Shown piece after piece: positions 48,191-57,422 of a stretch of 64,000 nt of DNA. The translations under genes were made by a program, and so were the position numbers. The notes below the pieces were generated by a model. The model ran no database searches. It saw only the letters and a program-made list of their open reading frames with translations, and had not been told where the DNA came from. Where the stretch lies: the NCBI GenBank assembly GCA_963732345.1, contig CAVSZI010000002.1, positions 62,001 through 126,000 of the forward strand. Direction: 5' to 3'. The stretch's first letter is position 1. Each line of letters opens with the position of its first letter. Origin of the DNA: Bog-532 sp963732345 (GTDB lineage Bacteria > Actinomycetota > Actinomycetes > Streptosporangiales > Streptosporangiaceae).

Positions 48191-50848
48191 TCAGAGGAAC
48201 GCGCGGCCGAGGGCGGGCGCGATGGTCAGCCGCACGGAGGCGTGCCCGAGCTGCGGGTGCTCGGCGATCACCGTGACCGGCCCCGACCGGCCCGGCCGGG
48301 ATCGCAGCCAGACCGCGCCGAGCCCGCCGTACTCGGCGAGCGGGAACGGGTTGTCCCCGATGAACTCGGCGGGTCCCGTCACGTGCAGTGTGACCTCTCC
48401 GGAGGTGTACCGGCGCTGGTTGCCGTAGGCGTCGACCGCGCGGAACACCACGCGGGTGGCGTCGGACCCGTCGCCGGTGATCACCGCGTCGTCGGCCGTC
48501 ATCGCGAGGCGGTCACCGGCCGGATCGGAGGACATCCGCACCACAGCGACTGGCTGGTCGTTGATGTAGCCCTCGATGCGGAGCTCGGGACGGTCGTTCC
48601 GGGAAACGGTGAGGTCCACCAGGGTCGGCGGGTAAGCCAGGTGGCCGTACAGTTCCGCGTCCAGGACGGGCCGTCCGGTGCCGGCGTGGCTATCGCCGAT
48701 GAAGACTTCCACCCGCTCGCAGTTGCTGGCCAGCATCGCGTTGGGGCCGGGCCCCTGCGGAGCTGCCCCGTTCCCCAGATCCCAGAAGAACACGGGCAGG
48801 ACCACGGGCCGGACCCGGGGATCCACCTGCGACAGGTAGATGGCGGCGGCGGGCTTGGCCACCCGGAAGCCGTCGGCGACGCCGGCCCATTTGACGTTCT
48901 GGCCCCACGGCCGCCCCATCTGCGACGCGTAGTCGAACGCGACCCAGGCGATCAGCCCGGCGTACCGCGGATCCGACTGCGCGATGTCGTGCGCCTGCGC
49001 GTGGTAGACCGCCTGCCGGGCCAGCAGCGCCGGGGGATCGGTCCAGCGGTAGTGCCGCGGCCGCGGAAGTTCCACTCCGACCGACTCGGTGATCAGGTAC
49101 GGAACGTGGGGGAGCGGCGGCCGCAGCCGGTAGTGGCCAGCCGCGCTGATGCCGTAGTCGTTGTACGCGAAGACGTCCTCGTCCCAGGATCTGGTGCTGT
49201 GACGGTTCATCGCCCCGGACGAGGGCCGCGAGCCGTCCAGGTCCTTCGCGATCTGCCGCGTCCGCCGGTAAAGGCCCGGGTAGTCGCTGGTCTCGTTGAG
49301 CCGAGTGCCCCAGATGATCACCGACGGCCTGCTGCGGTCCCGGACCACCATGTCACGCACGTTGGCCAGCACGATGTCCTGCCACGCCGCGCCGCCGACG
49401 TGGTGCCAGCCGGGTGCCTCCTCCCACACCATCAGGCCCAGTTCGTCGCATGCGTCCAGGAAGTGCGGCGATTGCGGGTAGTGCGAGCAGCGCACCATGT
49501 TGCAGTTGAAGTCGTTCTTGATGATCTCGGCGTCCCGGCGCTGGATGCGGGCGGGCATGGCCATTCCGGTGTAGGGAAACAGCTGGTGCCGGTCCAGTCC
49601 GAATATCTTGAGCCGCTGTCCGTTCAGGAAGAAGCCGTCGGGGCGGAACGTGGCCTCGCGGAACCCGATCCGCTGCCGCACGGAATGCGTGCCGGTGCCC
49701 GGGAGCGACACGGTCGTGGTCAGTTCGTACAGCGCCGGGCTGGCCGGCGACCACAGCTGGATCTCGCCCAGGCCGCTGAGGGACAGGGCGGCGACGCTCT
49801 GCTCCTCCGGGACCCCGTAGAGGGTCCGGGAGACGGTGGCGACCTTCCTGCCGTCCTCGGCCAGGGCGGCGGTGATCTGTACTGGCGCGGCCGACGCCGC
49901 GCCGGCGTCGATGGTGCACCTGACGTCGACGCTCCGGTTCGCGGTGAGCACGTTGACCGGCCGGGCGAACACGTCGGACAGATAGCTGCCCGGCACCACC
50001 CGCAACCCGACGTCCCGGTAGATCCCGCCCGGCTGCAGGAAGTCAACGGAGCGCGGCGTGTGCGGAATGCCATCCGGCGGGACCGGGAGGCAGCGGGCGT
50101 CGACCACCACCGCGAGCACGTTGTCACCGGGCTTCAGGTAACCGGTCAGCTCGGCCGAGAACGGCAGGTAACCGCCCATGTGAGTGGCCACCGTCTGGCC
50201 GTTGATGACCACCGTGGCGTTGACCATCACGCCGTCGAAGTCGACCAGCACGCGGCCGTTCAGCAGGTTCGTGCCGTCGAAGGTCCTGCGGTAGACCCAG
50301 ACGTGCTCCCATGCCTCGGGGTCCCACTTCTGCCAGGACAGTTCCGTGACACAGTGCGGCAGCGTGACCGGCCTGAGGTGCGCGTCTTGGTAGCCCGGCT
50401 GCTCGGACCCGCCATGGTACGCGCCGAACACCCAGCCGGTGTTGAACGGATACTGCTGCGCGGTGACCAGGGTCCGCCGCACCCGCAGGTGCTCCCACCC
50501 GCTCCCATCGTCAATGTCGCCGATCGCCCGCGCCCCGCCCGGCGTCCCGCCGCGGTTCAGGACCAGCGGGATGGCCGCCGCTCCCGCGGCCCCGGCGAGC
50601 CCCCCGATCAGCAAGGTACGCCGTGACGGCTCGCGCCTTCCCGTACCCGGTTTCCCCGTCCCGGCAGGCGGCCCTCCCGTCCCGGCAGGCGGCCCTTCCG
50701 TCCCGGCAGGCGGCCCTTCCGTCCCGGCAGGCGGCCCTCCCGTCCCGGCAGGCGGCCCTCCCGTCCCGGCAGGCGGCCCTCCCGTCCCGGCAGGCGGCCC
50801 TCCCGTCCCCGCGGGTGGTTCCCCCGGTTTCCGCGTCGGCGATCCCAT
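48191..50848 (-). CDS. Secreted glycoside hydrolase family 2 protein (beta-galactosidase/mannosidase-like)
   Basis: 885 aa from ATG 50848 (GTGGAGG upstream; the frame continues to 51028 without similarity). Residues 1-65 are a repeat-rich leader. A Tat-type signal (PSRRTLLIGGLAGAAGAAAIP) follows at about 75-95. A jelly-roll sugar-binding domain, an Ig-like domain and the TIM barrel come next. The acid/base Glu is in IIWGTRLNETSDY and the nucleophile Glu in YLITESVGVEL. The C-terminus carries further Ig-like domains. Exported GH2 enzymes act on plant or fungal glycans. The placing of about 75 residues before the Tat signal is unusual and implies the real start is later or the leader is a cytoplasmic extension. 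Confidence 0.83.
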   Translation of the reverse strand: MGSPTRKPGEPPAGTGGPPAGTGGPPAGTGGPPAGTGGPPAGTEGPPAGTEGPPAGTGGPPAGTGKPGTGRREPSRRTLLIGGLAGAAGAAAIPLVLNRGGTPGGARAIGDIDDGSGWEHLRVRRTLVTAQQYPFNTGWVFGAYHGGSEQPGYQDAHLRPVTLPHCVTELSWQKWDPEAWEHVWVYRRTFDGTNLLNGRVLVDFDGVMVNATVVINGQTVATHMGGYLPFSAELTGYLKPGDNVLAVVVDARCLPVPPDGIPHTPRSVDFLQPGGIYRDVGLRVVPGSYLSDVFARPVNVLTANRSVDVRCTIDAGAASAAPVQITAALAEDGRKVATVSRTLYGVPEEQSVAALSLSGLGEIQLWSPASPALYELTTTVSLPGTGTHSVRQRIGFREATFRPDGFFLNGQRLKIFGLDRHQLFPYTGMAMPARIQRRDAEIIKNDFNCNMVRCSHYPQSPHFLDACDELGLMVWEEAPGWHHVGGAAWQDIVLANVRDMVVRDRSRPSVIIWGTRLNETSDYPGLYRRTRQIAKDLDGSRPSSGAMNRHSTRSWDEDVFAYNDYGISAAGHYRLRPPLPHVPYLITESVGVELPRPRHYRWTDPPALLARQAVYHAQAHDIAQSDPRYAGLIAWVAFDYASQMGRPWGQNVKWAGVADGFRVAKPAAAIYLSQVDPRVRPVVLPVFFWDLGNGAAPQGPGPNAMLASNCERVEVFIGDSHAGTGRPVLDAELYGHLAYPPTLVDLTVSRNDRPELRIEGYINDQPVAVVRMSSDPAGDRLAMTADDAVITGDGSDATRVVFRAVDAYGNQRRYTSGEVTLHVTGPAEFIGDNPFPLAEYGGLGAVWLRSRPGRSGPVTVIAEHPQLGHASVRLTIAPALGRAFL
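50657..50803. repeat. 21-bp tandem repeat in the GH2 gene leader
   Basis: Seven near-perfect copies of CGTCCCGGCAGGCGGCCCTCC (C or T at one base), plus degenerate ends. The unit is seven codons and encodes GPPAGT(G/E) on the minus strand. Copy number can change without loss of frame. Confidence 0.93.
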
Positions 50849-51448
50849 GCCGGATAAATCCTCCACGTCGCGATCGTCCAGCGCGTGCCACCGCCGCGCG
50901 CTGTCAAGCCCAACGTTCACCGGCCGGCCCCGGGCCTCCGGTCCAGTTCCCCGGCCGCCGCCGGCACAGCTTCCCCGCAGCCAGGCTCCCCGCAGGCGCC
51001 GGTGAGGTTCCGCAATGAATGACGACACAACCGCTCATTTAGTTGCAGCCCGCGCACGGCGATGAACCTCCCCGTGGTCTTCCGCGAACGAGTGCCACCC
51101 CGATCTACCGCGGCTAGCTAGCCGAACAGCGATTGCGAGAAACACGGAGTAACAAAGTCATTACATATCCGCGTTCGGTCATGGCCAAACGTCGCCGATA
51201 TCCACGCCCGTCCGCGAAATTCCCCCCCCGCCGAGCCCCGCCCCGTGCGCCGAGCCACCCGGAATGTCAGACCCCCCGGTTACATTCGAACGCAGATACA
51301 AACGGACTAGACACACAGGCGAAACTGTGTTCGAATAGATTTGCGAAGCCCCGGCCGTCTGACCCCCCTCACGCGGCCGGACCCCGTGCCAGGCGTGGTA
51401 GCGGGAAGTGCCCCGCCTGGCACGGTTCCGCACGGAAGAGAGGACGCG
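50849..51448. other. Intergenic region between divergent genes, no gene seen
   Basis: About 600 bases between the GH2 gene and the HEPN gene. An AT-rich block (51040-51060 and 51155-51175) could hold promoters. Paired TTCGAA-type words near 51290 and 51330 are too far apart to be a LexA box. Confidence 0.4.
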
Positions 51449-51997
51449 ATGGTGAACGCACTCACCTCAGCGCAGGTTCGTGCGCCGATGCGCAGCAGAA
51501 CGGCCGACCGCGTCTCCGCGGAGCGCACCCCAGCGGAGCGCGGCCCCGGGAACGACAGGCCATCACCCATCGGGCAGCCACGGCGCAGAATGGCGCCGTC
51601 GGCCATGGCGCTACTTGAATCCGCGCGAAGCGGGCTGGCCGACGCCGTGGATGAGACGTCGCCCGCGGGGCGCTATGTGGCCGCCCATCTGGCCGCGCTG
51701 CGTGCGGCTGCGGCTGTGGTCGCGGTTCGCGGAGAGCCGTCCAGCGGGTCCCGCCGCCGGCGCCCACGCAGTGTGTGGGAGCTGCTGCCGCAGGTCGAGC
51801 CCGCACTCGCGGAGTGGGCCGCGTTCTTCGCGGCAGGAGCGAACAAGCGCGCCGCCGCCGAAGCCGGGCTTTCCCGGGCGGCGACGGCCCGAGAGGCAGA
51901 CGACCTGCTGAGGGATGCGGAGATATTCCTGTCCGTGGTCGAGACCGCACTCGGCGTCCCGGGCCAGTCTCAGCTCCCGCTCCGGACGGCAGGCTGA
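51449..51997 (+). CDS. SAV_6107-family HEPN-domain protein
   Basis: A 182-aa protein. The HEPN-like helical bundle starts MALLESARSGLADAVDETSPAGRYVAAHLAALRAAAAVVAVRGEP and continues SVWELLPQVEPALAEWAAFFAAGANKRAAAEAGL...AREADDLLRDAEIFLSVVE, as in the actinobacterial SAV_6107 family. The first 50 residues are disordered. ATG 51449 follows GGAAGAGAGGA. Some HEPN proteins are RNases or nucleotidyl-transfer partners, but the R-x4-6-H active site is not obvious here. It is convergent with bldD. Confidence 0.82.
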   Translation: MVNALTSAQVRAPMRSRTADRVSAERTPAERGPGNDRPSPIGQPRRRMAPSAMALLESARSGLADAVDETSPAGRYVAAHLAALRAAAAVVAVRGEPSSGSRRRRPRSVWELLPQVEPALAEWAAFFAAGANKRAAAEAGLSRAATAREADDLLRDAEIFLSVVETALGVPGQSQLPLRTAG

Positions 51998-52194
51998 CAC
52001 CCGCCTCGCAGGCTGACACCCGCCTCGCACGGCGGTCCATATGTGGCGGCCTGTACGGACCTGAAACCCTGCCCGGCAAGGCTATGCGGGCGACCGGTGC
52101 GCAAGACGGGACCGGCAGGCGACGGATCTCCCGCAAGTCCCAGCAAGCTGTGCGGACGGGGCGGGAAAGGGGTGTGGGCGGGGAGGCCCGGCCG

Positions 52195-52689
52195 TCAGAG
52201 CGTGTCGATGGCCCCGCGGGCCTCAGAGTCCAGCACGCCCCAGTTGATCAGTTCCTCGGTCAGGTCAGCGGGGGACTTGTCGTAGATGACGGCCAGCGAC
52301 CGGAGGTCTTCCTGCCGGACCGACAGCACCCGGCCGTTGTAGTCGCCACGCTGGCTCTGGATGGTGGCGATGTAACGGGCCAGCGGGCCAGACTTCTCCT
52401 TGGGCAGCTCGTTCATCCGCTCCAGGTCGATGACCAGTTTAGGCGTCGGGGCGAGCGGCGCCGGGGTCGAGTCGCCGGGCAGCAGTTCCGATACGGGAAC
52501 GCCGTAGAACTCGGCCAGCTCGGCCAGCTTCTGGACGGTGACGGACCGGTCACCCCGCTCGTAGGAGCCAACCACCACGGCCTTCCACCGGCCGCGTGAC
52601 TTCTCCTCAACTCCGTGCAGGGACAGGCCCTGCTGCGTCCGGATCGCGCGCAGTCGCGCGCCCAGGGTCTTTGCGTACTCAGATGGCAT
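52195..52689 (-). CDS. bldD: BldD, developmental master regulator binding cyclic di-GMP
   Basis: A 164-aa protein. Residues 1-75 form a Cro/C1-type helix-turn-helix (EYAKTLGARLRAIRTQQGLSLHGVEEKSRGRWKAVVVGSYERGDRSVTVQKLAELAEFYGVPV), almost the same as Streptomyces BldD. The C-terminal domain keeps the c-di-GMP signature: RGDYNGRVLSVRQEDL (RxD-x8-RxxD). It represses sporulation genes during vegetative growth in filamentous actinomycetes. Position next to pyrR is conserved in Streptomyces. Upstream, CTTACGG...GACGGTAAG with an AGTGA word may be its own operator. Confidence 0.97.
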   Translation of the reverse strand: MPSEYAKTLGARLRAIRTQQGLSLHGVEEKSRGRWKAVVVGSYERGDRSVTVQKLAELAEFYGVPVSELLPGDSTPAPLAPTPKLVIDLERMNELPKEKSGPLARYIATIQSQRGDYNGRVLSVRQEDLRSLAVIYDKSPADLTEELINWGVLDSEARGAIDTL

Positions 52690-52714
52690 GTTTTCTGCCC
52701 CCGGCCAGTCGTAG

Positions 52715-52747
52715 CTTACGGTAACGGTTACGGACAGTGACGGTAAG
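52715..52747. promoter_or_regulatory. bldD promoter-region inverted repeat
   Basis: CTTACGGTAAC at 52715-52725 and GACGGTAAG at 52739-52747 form an imperfect inverted repeat 26 bases before the bldD start. The AGTGAC word inside resembles a BldD half-site, in keeping with the known autoregulation of BldD in Streptomyces. The site here is inferred. Confidence 0.4.
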
Positions 52748-52937
52748 CCGCGAGCACGACAAGGTCAAGCCGAATGGCAAAAACTGGTTGAACCTATCCG
52801 GTAACCGGCCTGCCCTACCGGAGCGTTATCTACCCCGCGCACAGCGTGCGGGAACCTCGGCGTGGCCGGGCTTTATTAGCAGTCTGCGACCGTTTTGGGG
52901 CAGTCGGACGGGGCTTGTGGCGTTCTGTGAGCGACCT

Positions 52938-52963
52938 CGTAGTGTGACTCAAATCACACTACG
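52938..52963. promoter_or_regulatory. CRP/FNR-type operator, perfect palindrome TGTGA-N6-TCACA
   Basis: CGTAGTGTGA at 52938-52947 and TCACACTACG at 52954-52963 are perfect inverted arms around CTCAAA. The centre TGTGACTCAAATCACA is the textbook site of CRP and of actinobacterial GlxR-type proteins. It lies 137 bases before pyrR and 248 bases before bldD. Confidence 0.6.
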
Positions 52964-53100
52964 AAGCGATGTCCTGTGAGTACGTGGCGCCCCGATCATC
53001 CAGCGGCGCGTCGTCCATCCGCCCCTCCGGCGTCCTGATAACGTAATGGCGACAGACATCCTTTAAGGACCGTTCCGTGAGGCGGTGAAGGAGGTCGCGG

Positions 53101-53724
53101 ATGGTGCATGCGCGCCCTGACGCGGGCAATACCGACGAAGGCGATACCGGCGGGGGCCACGACCGGGAAAGCCCGGGCAGCTATAAACGGGTTCTCGAGC
53201 CCGCGGAGATCCGGCGGGTACTGACCCGGATCGCGCACGAGATCTTGGAGCGCACCCACGGCGCCGACGACATCGTCCTCCTCGGCATTCCCACCCGTGG
53301 GGTCCCGCTCGCCCAGCGGCTCGCCGGGAGGACCGCCGAATTCGAGGCCCGCCTCGTTCCGTGGGGCTCGCTCGACGTCACCATGTACCGGGATGACCTG
53401 CGCCTGCGCCCGGCCCGGGCACTTGGCCGCACCGAGCTTCCGCCGGACGGCATCGACGGTAAGACGGTCGTCATTGTCGATGACGTCCTCTACTCCGGGC
53501 GCACCGTCCGGGCCGCGCTGGACGCCCTGACCGACCTGGGCCGCCCGCGCTCCGTCCAGCTCGCGGTCCTCGTCGACCGCGGGCACCGTGAGCTCCCGAT
53601 CCGGGCCGACTACGTGGGCAAGAACCTGCCCACCTCACAGCGCGAGACGGTGCGGGTGCACCTCGCCGAGACCGACGGCGAGGACGCGGTACTGCTTGGT
53701 GAGTGGAAGGGGGAGCTGGCATGA
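53101..53724 (+). CDS. pyrR: PyrR, bifunctional pyrimidine regulator / uracil phosphoribosyltransferase
   Basis: 207 aa, 20-25 longer than usual because of a polar N-terminal extension. The PRPP-binding motif VVIVDDVLYSGRTVRAAL is at about residues 122-139. LGIPTRGVPLA and the closing VDRGHRELPIRADYVGKNLPTSQRE are diagnostic for PyrR. In other bacteria it binds pyr mRNA and senses UMP/UTP; in actinomycetes its RNA-binding role is less clear. ATG 53101 follows GAAGGAGG. It is the first gene of the operon and overlaps pyrB by four bases. No anti-terminator structure was recognised upstream. Confidence 0.96.
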   Translation: MVHARPDAGNTDEGDTGGGHDRESPGSYKRVLEPAEIRRVLTRIAHEILERTHGADDIVLLGIPTRGVPLAQRLAGRTAEFEARLVPWGSLDVTMYRDDLRLRPARALGRTELPPDGIDGKTVVIVDDVLYSGRTVRAALDALTDLGRPRSVQLAVLVDRGHRELPIRADYVGKNLPTSQRETVRVHLAETDGEDAVLLGEWKGELA

Positions 53725-54758
53725 ACCGGCACCTGATCTCGGCCGCCGACCTCAGCCGGGACGACGCGCTCCTGATCCTGGATACCGCCGAAGAGCTGGC
53801 GCGCATGTCCGACCGTCCGATCAAGAAGCTGCCGACGCTGCGCGGGCGCACGGTCGTCAACCTCTTCTTCGAGGATTCGACCCGGACCAGGATCTCCTTC
53901 GAGGCCGCCGCCAAACGGCTGTCTGCCGACGTGATCAACTTCTCGGCCAAGGGGTCCAGCGTCGCCAAGGGGGAGAGCCTCAAGGACACGGCACTGACGC
54001 TTGAGGCCATGGGCGCCGACGCCGTGGTCATCCGGCACGTCGCGTCGGGTGCGCCGCACCGGCTGGCCGGCTGGATCCGCGGTCACGTGGTCAATGCCGG
54101 CGACGGCATGCACGAGCATCCCACCCAGGCGCTGCTCGACGCCTTCACCATCCGGCGCCGCCTCGGCCTGCAGCCGGGGGCCGGGGACACCGGCCCGGGC
54201 GGGCCCACCCGCCGCACCGCAAGCCGCACCGCAAGCCGTGGCGGTGGCCGGACCGGCCCGGCGCGGCCGGGCGGGCTGGACGGTGTCCGGGTGACGATCG
54301 TCGGGGACGTCCTGCACAGCCGCGTGGCCCGATCGAACATCACGCTGCTGAACATCCTCGGCGCCGAGGTCACCCTGGTCGCGCCGCCCACGCTGCTGCC
54401 GATCGCCGTGGACGGCTGGTCGTGCGAGGTCAGCTACGACCTCGATGCGGTCCTGCCCAAGAGCGATGTGATCATGATGTTGCGGGTGCAGCAGGAGCGG
54501 ATGATCGCCGCGTACTTCCCGAGCGTCCGTGAGTACAGCCGACGGTACGGGCTGGACGCCGGGCGGATGGCGATGCTGCCTGAGCACGCCATCGTGATGC
54601 ATCCCGGGCCGATGAACCGGGGGGTCGAGATCGCCGCCGAGGTGGCCGACTCGGCCCGGTCCACGATCGTCGAGCAGGTGGCAAACGGTGTCAGCGTCCG
54701 GATGGCCGTGCTCTACCTTCTCCTGAGTGGCGCGGAACTGACGGGGGAATCCCCGTGA
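53721..54758 (+). CDS. pyrB: Aspartate carbamoyltransferase catalytic subunit
   Basis: 345 aa. The carbamoyl-phosphate motif FFEDSTRTRISFEAAAKRLSAD is near residue 50, with GESLKDTALTLEAMGADAVVIRH, NAGDGMHEHPTQALLDAFTIRRRLG, VGDVLHSRVARSN and MHPGPMNRGVEI in order. Between RRRLG and LDGVRVTIVGD there is a 35-residue low-complexity insert (about 150-185; GGPTRRTASRTASRGGGRTGPARP) not found in relatives; it would form a surface loop. Second reaction of UMP synthesis. ATGA overlap with pyrR, GTGA overlap with pyrC. Confidence 0.97.
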   Translation: MNRHLISAADLSRDDALLILDTAEELARMSDRPIKKLPTLRGRTVVNLFFEDSTRTRISFEAAAKRLSADVINFSAKGSSVAKGESLKDTALTLEAMGADAVVIRHVASGAPHRLAGWIRGHVVNAGDGMHEHPTQALLDAFTIRRRLGLQPGAGDTGPGGPTRRTASRTASRGGGRTGPARPGGLDGVRVTIVGDVLHSRVARSNITLLNILGAEVTLVAPPTLLPIAVDGWSCEVSYDLDAVLPKSDVIMMLRVQQERMIAAYFPSVREYSRRYGLDAGRMAMLPEHAIVMHPGPMNRGVEIAAEVADSARSTIVEQVANGVSVRMAVLYLLLSGAELTGESP

Positions 54759-56089
54759 CCGGGAAGGTGACGATGGAGGAGATGGTGAGCGGCGTGGCGG
54801 ACACCTGGCTGATCAGCAAGGTCACCTTGCCCGGCGGCCAGCGCGCCGACCTGCTGCTGCGCGACGGGGTGATCGCGAAGACCGGGACGCGGCTCGCCGC
54901 GGCCGGGGCCCAGGTGCTGGACGCGGACGGGCTGGTCGCGCTGCCGGGGCTCGTCGACCTGCATACCCATCTGCGGGAGCCGGGCCGGGAGGACGCGGAA
55001 ACCATCGAGACCGGCACCCGGGCGGCCGCGCTGGGCGGCTACACCGCGGTGCACGCCATGGCCAACACCGAGCCGGTCGCCGATACGGCCGGGGTGGTGG
55101 AGCAGGTGTGGCGGCTCGGCCGGGAGGCCGGGCACTGTGACGTTCAGCCGGTCGGCGCCGTGACGCTCGGGCTCGGCGGGACCCGCCTGGCCGAGCTCGG
55201 CGCGATGGCCGACTCGGCCGCCCGGGTCAGGGTGTTCTCCGACGATGGCCGCTGCGTGTCTGACCCGCTGCTGATGCGCCGCGCGCTGGAGTACGTCAAG
55301 GCATTCGACGGCGTGATTGCGCAGCACGCCCAGGAGCCCCGGCTCACCGAAAACGCCCAGATGAACGAGGGTGCGGTGTCCGGGCGGCTGGGACTGGAAG
55401 GCTGGCCGGCCGTGGCCGAGGAGGCGATCATCGCCCGGGACTGCCTACTGGCCGCGCACGTCGGCTCGGCCCTGCACGTCTGCCACGTGTCGACGGCCGG
55501 ATCGGTGGAGATCATCCGCTGGGCCAAGTCCAAGGGGTGGCGGGTCACCGCCGAGGTCACGCCGCACCACCTGCTGCTCACCGACGAGCTGGCCGAGGGT
55601 TACGACCCGGTCTACAAGGTCAACCCGCCGCTGCGGACCGCCGCCGACGTCGAGGGGCTCCGGGCAGGACTGGCCGACGGGACTATCGACTGCGTGGCCA
55701 CGGATCACGCACCGCACCCGATCGAGGCGAAGGACACCGAGTGGGCCTACGCCGCGTTCGGCATGACCGGCCTCGAGGTCGCGCTGCGCGTGGTGCAGCA
55801 GGCCATGGTGGAGACGGGGCTGCTGGACTGGGCCGGGGTGGCGGACCGGATGTCGGTGCGCCCGGCCGTCATCGGCCGGCTGGGCGGGCACGGCATCCTG
55901 CCTGCGACCGGGGCGCCCGCGAACCTGACGCTCTATGACCCGGCCGCCGGGCCCGAGCCGGTGGACCCGGCCGCGCACGCGTCGAAGAGCCGCAACTCGC
56001 CGTTCGGCGGCGTCGCGCTGCCCGGCCAGGTGGTGGCCACGTTCCTGCGCGGCACCGCGACCGTGCTCGACGGGAAGCTGGCGTCATGA
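54755..56089 (+). CDS. pyrC: Dihydroorotase
   Basis: 444 aa. The metal-binding DLHTHLREPGREDAETIETGT is near residue 65. Later parts (VHAMANTEP, VFSDDGRCVSDPLLMRRALEY, HVCHVSTAGSVEIIRWAKSKGWRVTAEVTPHHLLLTDE, CVATDHAPHP) supply the remaining metal and substrate residues of an amidohydrolase. It closes carbamoyl aspartate to dihydroorotate. The GTG at 54755 overlaps the pyrB stop; two in-frame ATGs (54773, 54782) could be the real start, the second one behind GGAGG. carA overlaps by four bases. Confidence 0.96.
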   Translation: MTGKVTMEEMVSGVADTWLISKVTLPGGQRADLLLRDGVIAKTGTRLAAAGAQVLDADGLVALPGLVDLHTHLREPGREDAETIETGTRAAALGGYTAVHAMANTEPVADTAGVVEQVWRLGREAGHCDVQPVGAVTLGLGGTRLAELGAMADSAARVRVFSDDGRCVSDPLLMRRALEYVKAFDGVIAQHAQEPRLTENAQMNEGAVSGRLGLEGWPAVAEEAIIARDCLLAAHVGSALHVCHVSTAGSVEIIRWAKSKGWRVTAEVTPHHLLLTDELAEGYDPVYKVNPPLRTAADVEGLRAGLADGTIDCVATDHAPHPIEAKDTEWAYAAFGMTGLEVALRVVQQAMVETGLLDWAGVADRMSVRPAVIGRLGGHGILPATGAPANLTLYDPAAGPEPVDPAAHASKSRNSPFGGVALPGQVVATFLRGTATVLDGKLAS

Positions 56090-57411
56090 CCGTGGACGCT
56101 CCGCCCGCGGCCAACGGCCACGCCGGGGACGGCCGTGCGGCACCGCCGGCTCTGCTGGTCCTCGAAGACGGAACGGTCCTGCGCGGGACCGCGTTCGGTG
56201 CGGAGGGCGAGACCTTCGGGGAGATGGTCTTCAACACCGGTATGACCGGCTACCAGGAAACGCTGACCGATCCTTCCTACGCCCGGCAGATCGTCGCCAT
56301 GACCGCCCCGCACATCGGCAACACCGGCGTCAACGACCAGGACCCGGAATCGCGGCGCATCTGGGTGGGCGGTTACGTGGTGCGCGAGCCCGCCCGGCTG
56401 ACATCGAGCTGGCGGGCGGCCCGGGACCTGGATACCGAGCTCCGCGACCATGGCATCACCGGCATTGCGGTCCGCGGCACCCGCGCGCTCACCCGGCGGC
56501 TGCGCGAGCAGGGGACGATGCGCGCGGCGATCAGCACCACCGAACGCGACCCCGCCGCCCTCCTGCAGCGCGTCCTGGCCAGCCCGGGCATGGTCGGCGC
56601 CGACCTGGCCCGGACCGTGACGACTCCCGAGCCGTACATGGTCCGCCCGCCGGCCGGGACGCCGGTCCGCCACCGTGTCGCCGCGGTGGACCTGGGCATC
56701 AAGGCCTCGACCCCGCGCTACCTGGCCCGGCTCGGCTGTGAGGTGCTGGTCCTGCCCGCGGACGCCACGGCCGCCGCGATCCTGGAATCCAGCCCGGACG
56801 GGGCGTTCTTCAGCAACGGCCCGGGGGATCCGGCCGCGGCGGGCTACGCGGTGGAGGCCATGCGGGGCGTGCTGGAGACCGGCCTGCCGGTGTTCGGTAT
56901 CTGCCTGGGCAGCCAGATCCTCGGCCGGGCGCTGGGCCTGGAGACCTACAAGCTCCGTTACGGTCACCGCGGTGTGAACCAGCCGGTCATCGACCTGGCC
57001 ACCGGCCGCGTCCAGGTGACCAGCCACAACCACGGCTTCGCCGCCGCACTGCCCGGGCTGGCTCCCGCCGGGGACGAGCCCGGTGTGGAGAGCCGTCCCG
57101 CCGACGGCCGCCCTGTCGAGGACCGCCCCGCCGACGGCCGCCCCGCCCGGGATGGCCACACCCCCGGGATCGCCCCGGGCGGCGGGACCGAATGGGCGCA
57201 CATCCCCGCGGCCGCCCGTGAGCCGTTCGATACCCCCTACGGACCCGCGGTCGTCAGCCACGTCAACCTCAACGACGGTGTGGTCGAGGGGCTGCGGATG
57301 CTGGAGCGCCCCGTCTTCAGCGTCCAGTACCACCCTGAGGCGGCCCCCGGCCCACACGACGCCGTTGGCCTCTTCGACGACTTCGCCGCCGCCATGGATC
57401 ATCCACGATGA
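56086..57411 (+). CDS. carA: Carbamoyl-phosphate synthase small (glutaminase) subunit
   Basis: 441 aa, longer than the usual 370-390. The N-terminal domain (LEDGTVLRGTAFGAEGETFGEMVFNTGMTGYQETLTDPSY) and the glutaminase with nucleophile Cys273 in FGICLGSQILG and HPE in FSVQYHPEAAPGPHD are present. After NHGFAAALPGL comes a 45-residue insert (about 325-370) with the repeat RPADGRP. This is another low-complexity loop in a pyr enzyme. The base before Q in GICLG-Q is S rather than the more usual H or N. It delivers ammonia to CarB. ATG 56086 overlaps the pyrC stop. Confidence 0.96.
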   Translation: MTVDAPPAANGHAGDGRAAPPALLVLEDGTVLRGTAFGAEGETFGEMVFNTGMTGYQETLTDPSYARQIVAMTAPHIGNTGVNDQDPESRRIWVGGYVVREPARLTSSWRAARDLDTELRDHGITGIAVRGTRALTRRLREQGTMRAAISTTERDPAALLQRVLASPGMVGADLARTVTTPEPYMVRPPAGTPVRHRVAAVDLGIKASTPRYLARLGCEVLVLPADATAAAILESSPDGAFFSNGPGDPAAAGYAVEAMRGVLETGLPVFGICLGSQILGRALGLETYKLRYGHRGVNQPVIDLATGRVQVTSHNHGFAAALPGLAPAGDEPGVESRPADGRPVEDRPADGRPARDGHTPGIAPGGGTEWAHIPAAAREPFDTPYGPAVVSHVNLNDGVVEGLRMLERPVFSVQYHPEAAPGPHDAVGLFDDFAAAMDHPR

Positions 57412-57422
57412 CCAGGCTCCGG

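Noticed and set aside
51285..51340. LexA/SOS box near TTCGAAC and GTTCGAA
   Set aside because: The half-sites are more than 30 bases apart, while the actinobacterial LexA box has a 4-base spacer.
53000..53100. PyrR-dependent RNA attenuator upstream of pyrR
   Set aside because: No anti-terminator/terminator pair or PyrR-binding loop consensus could be drawn by eye in the leader.
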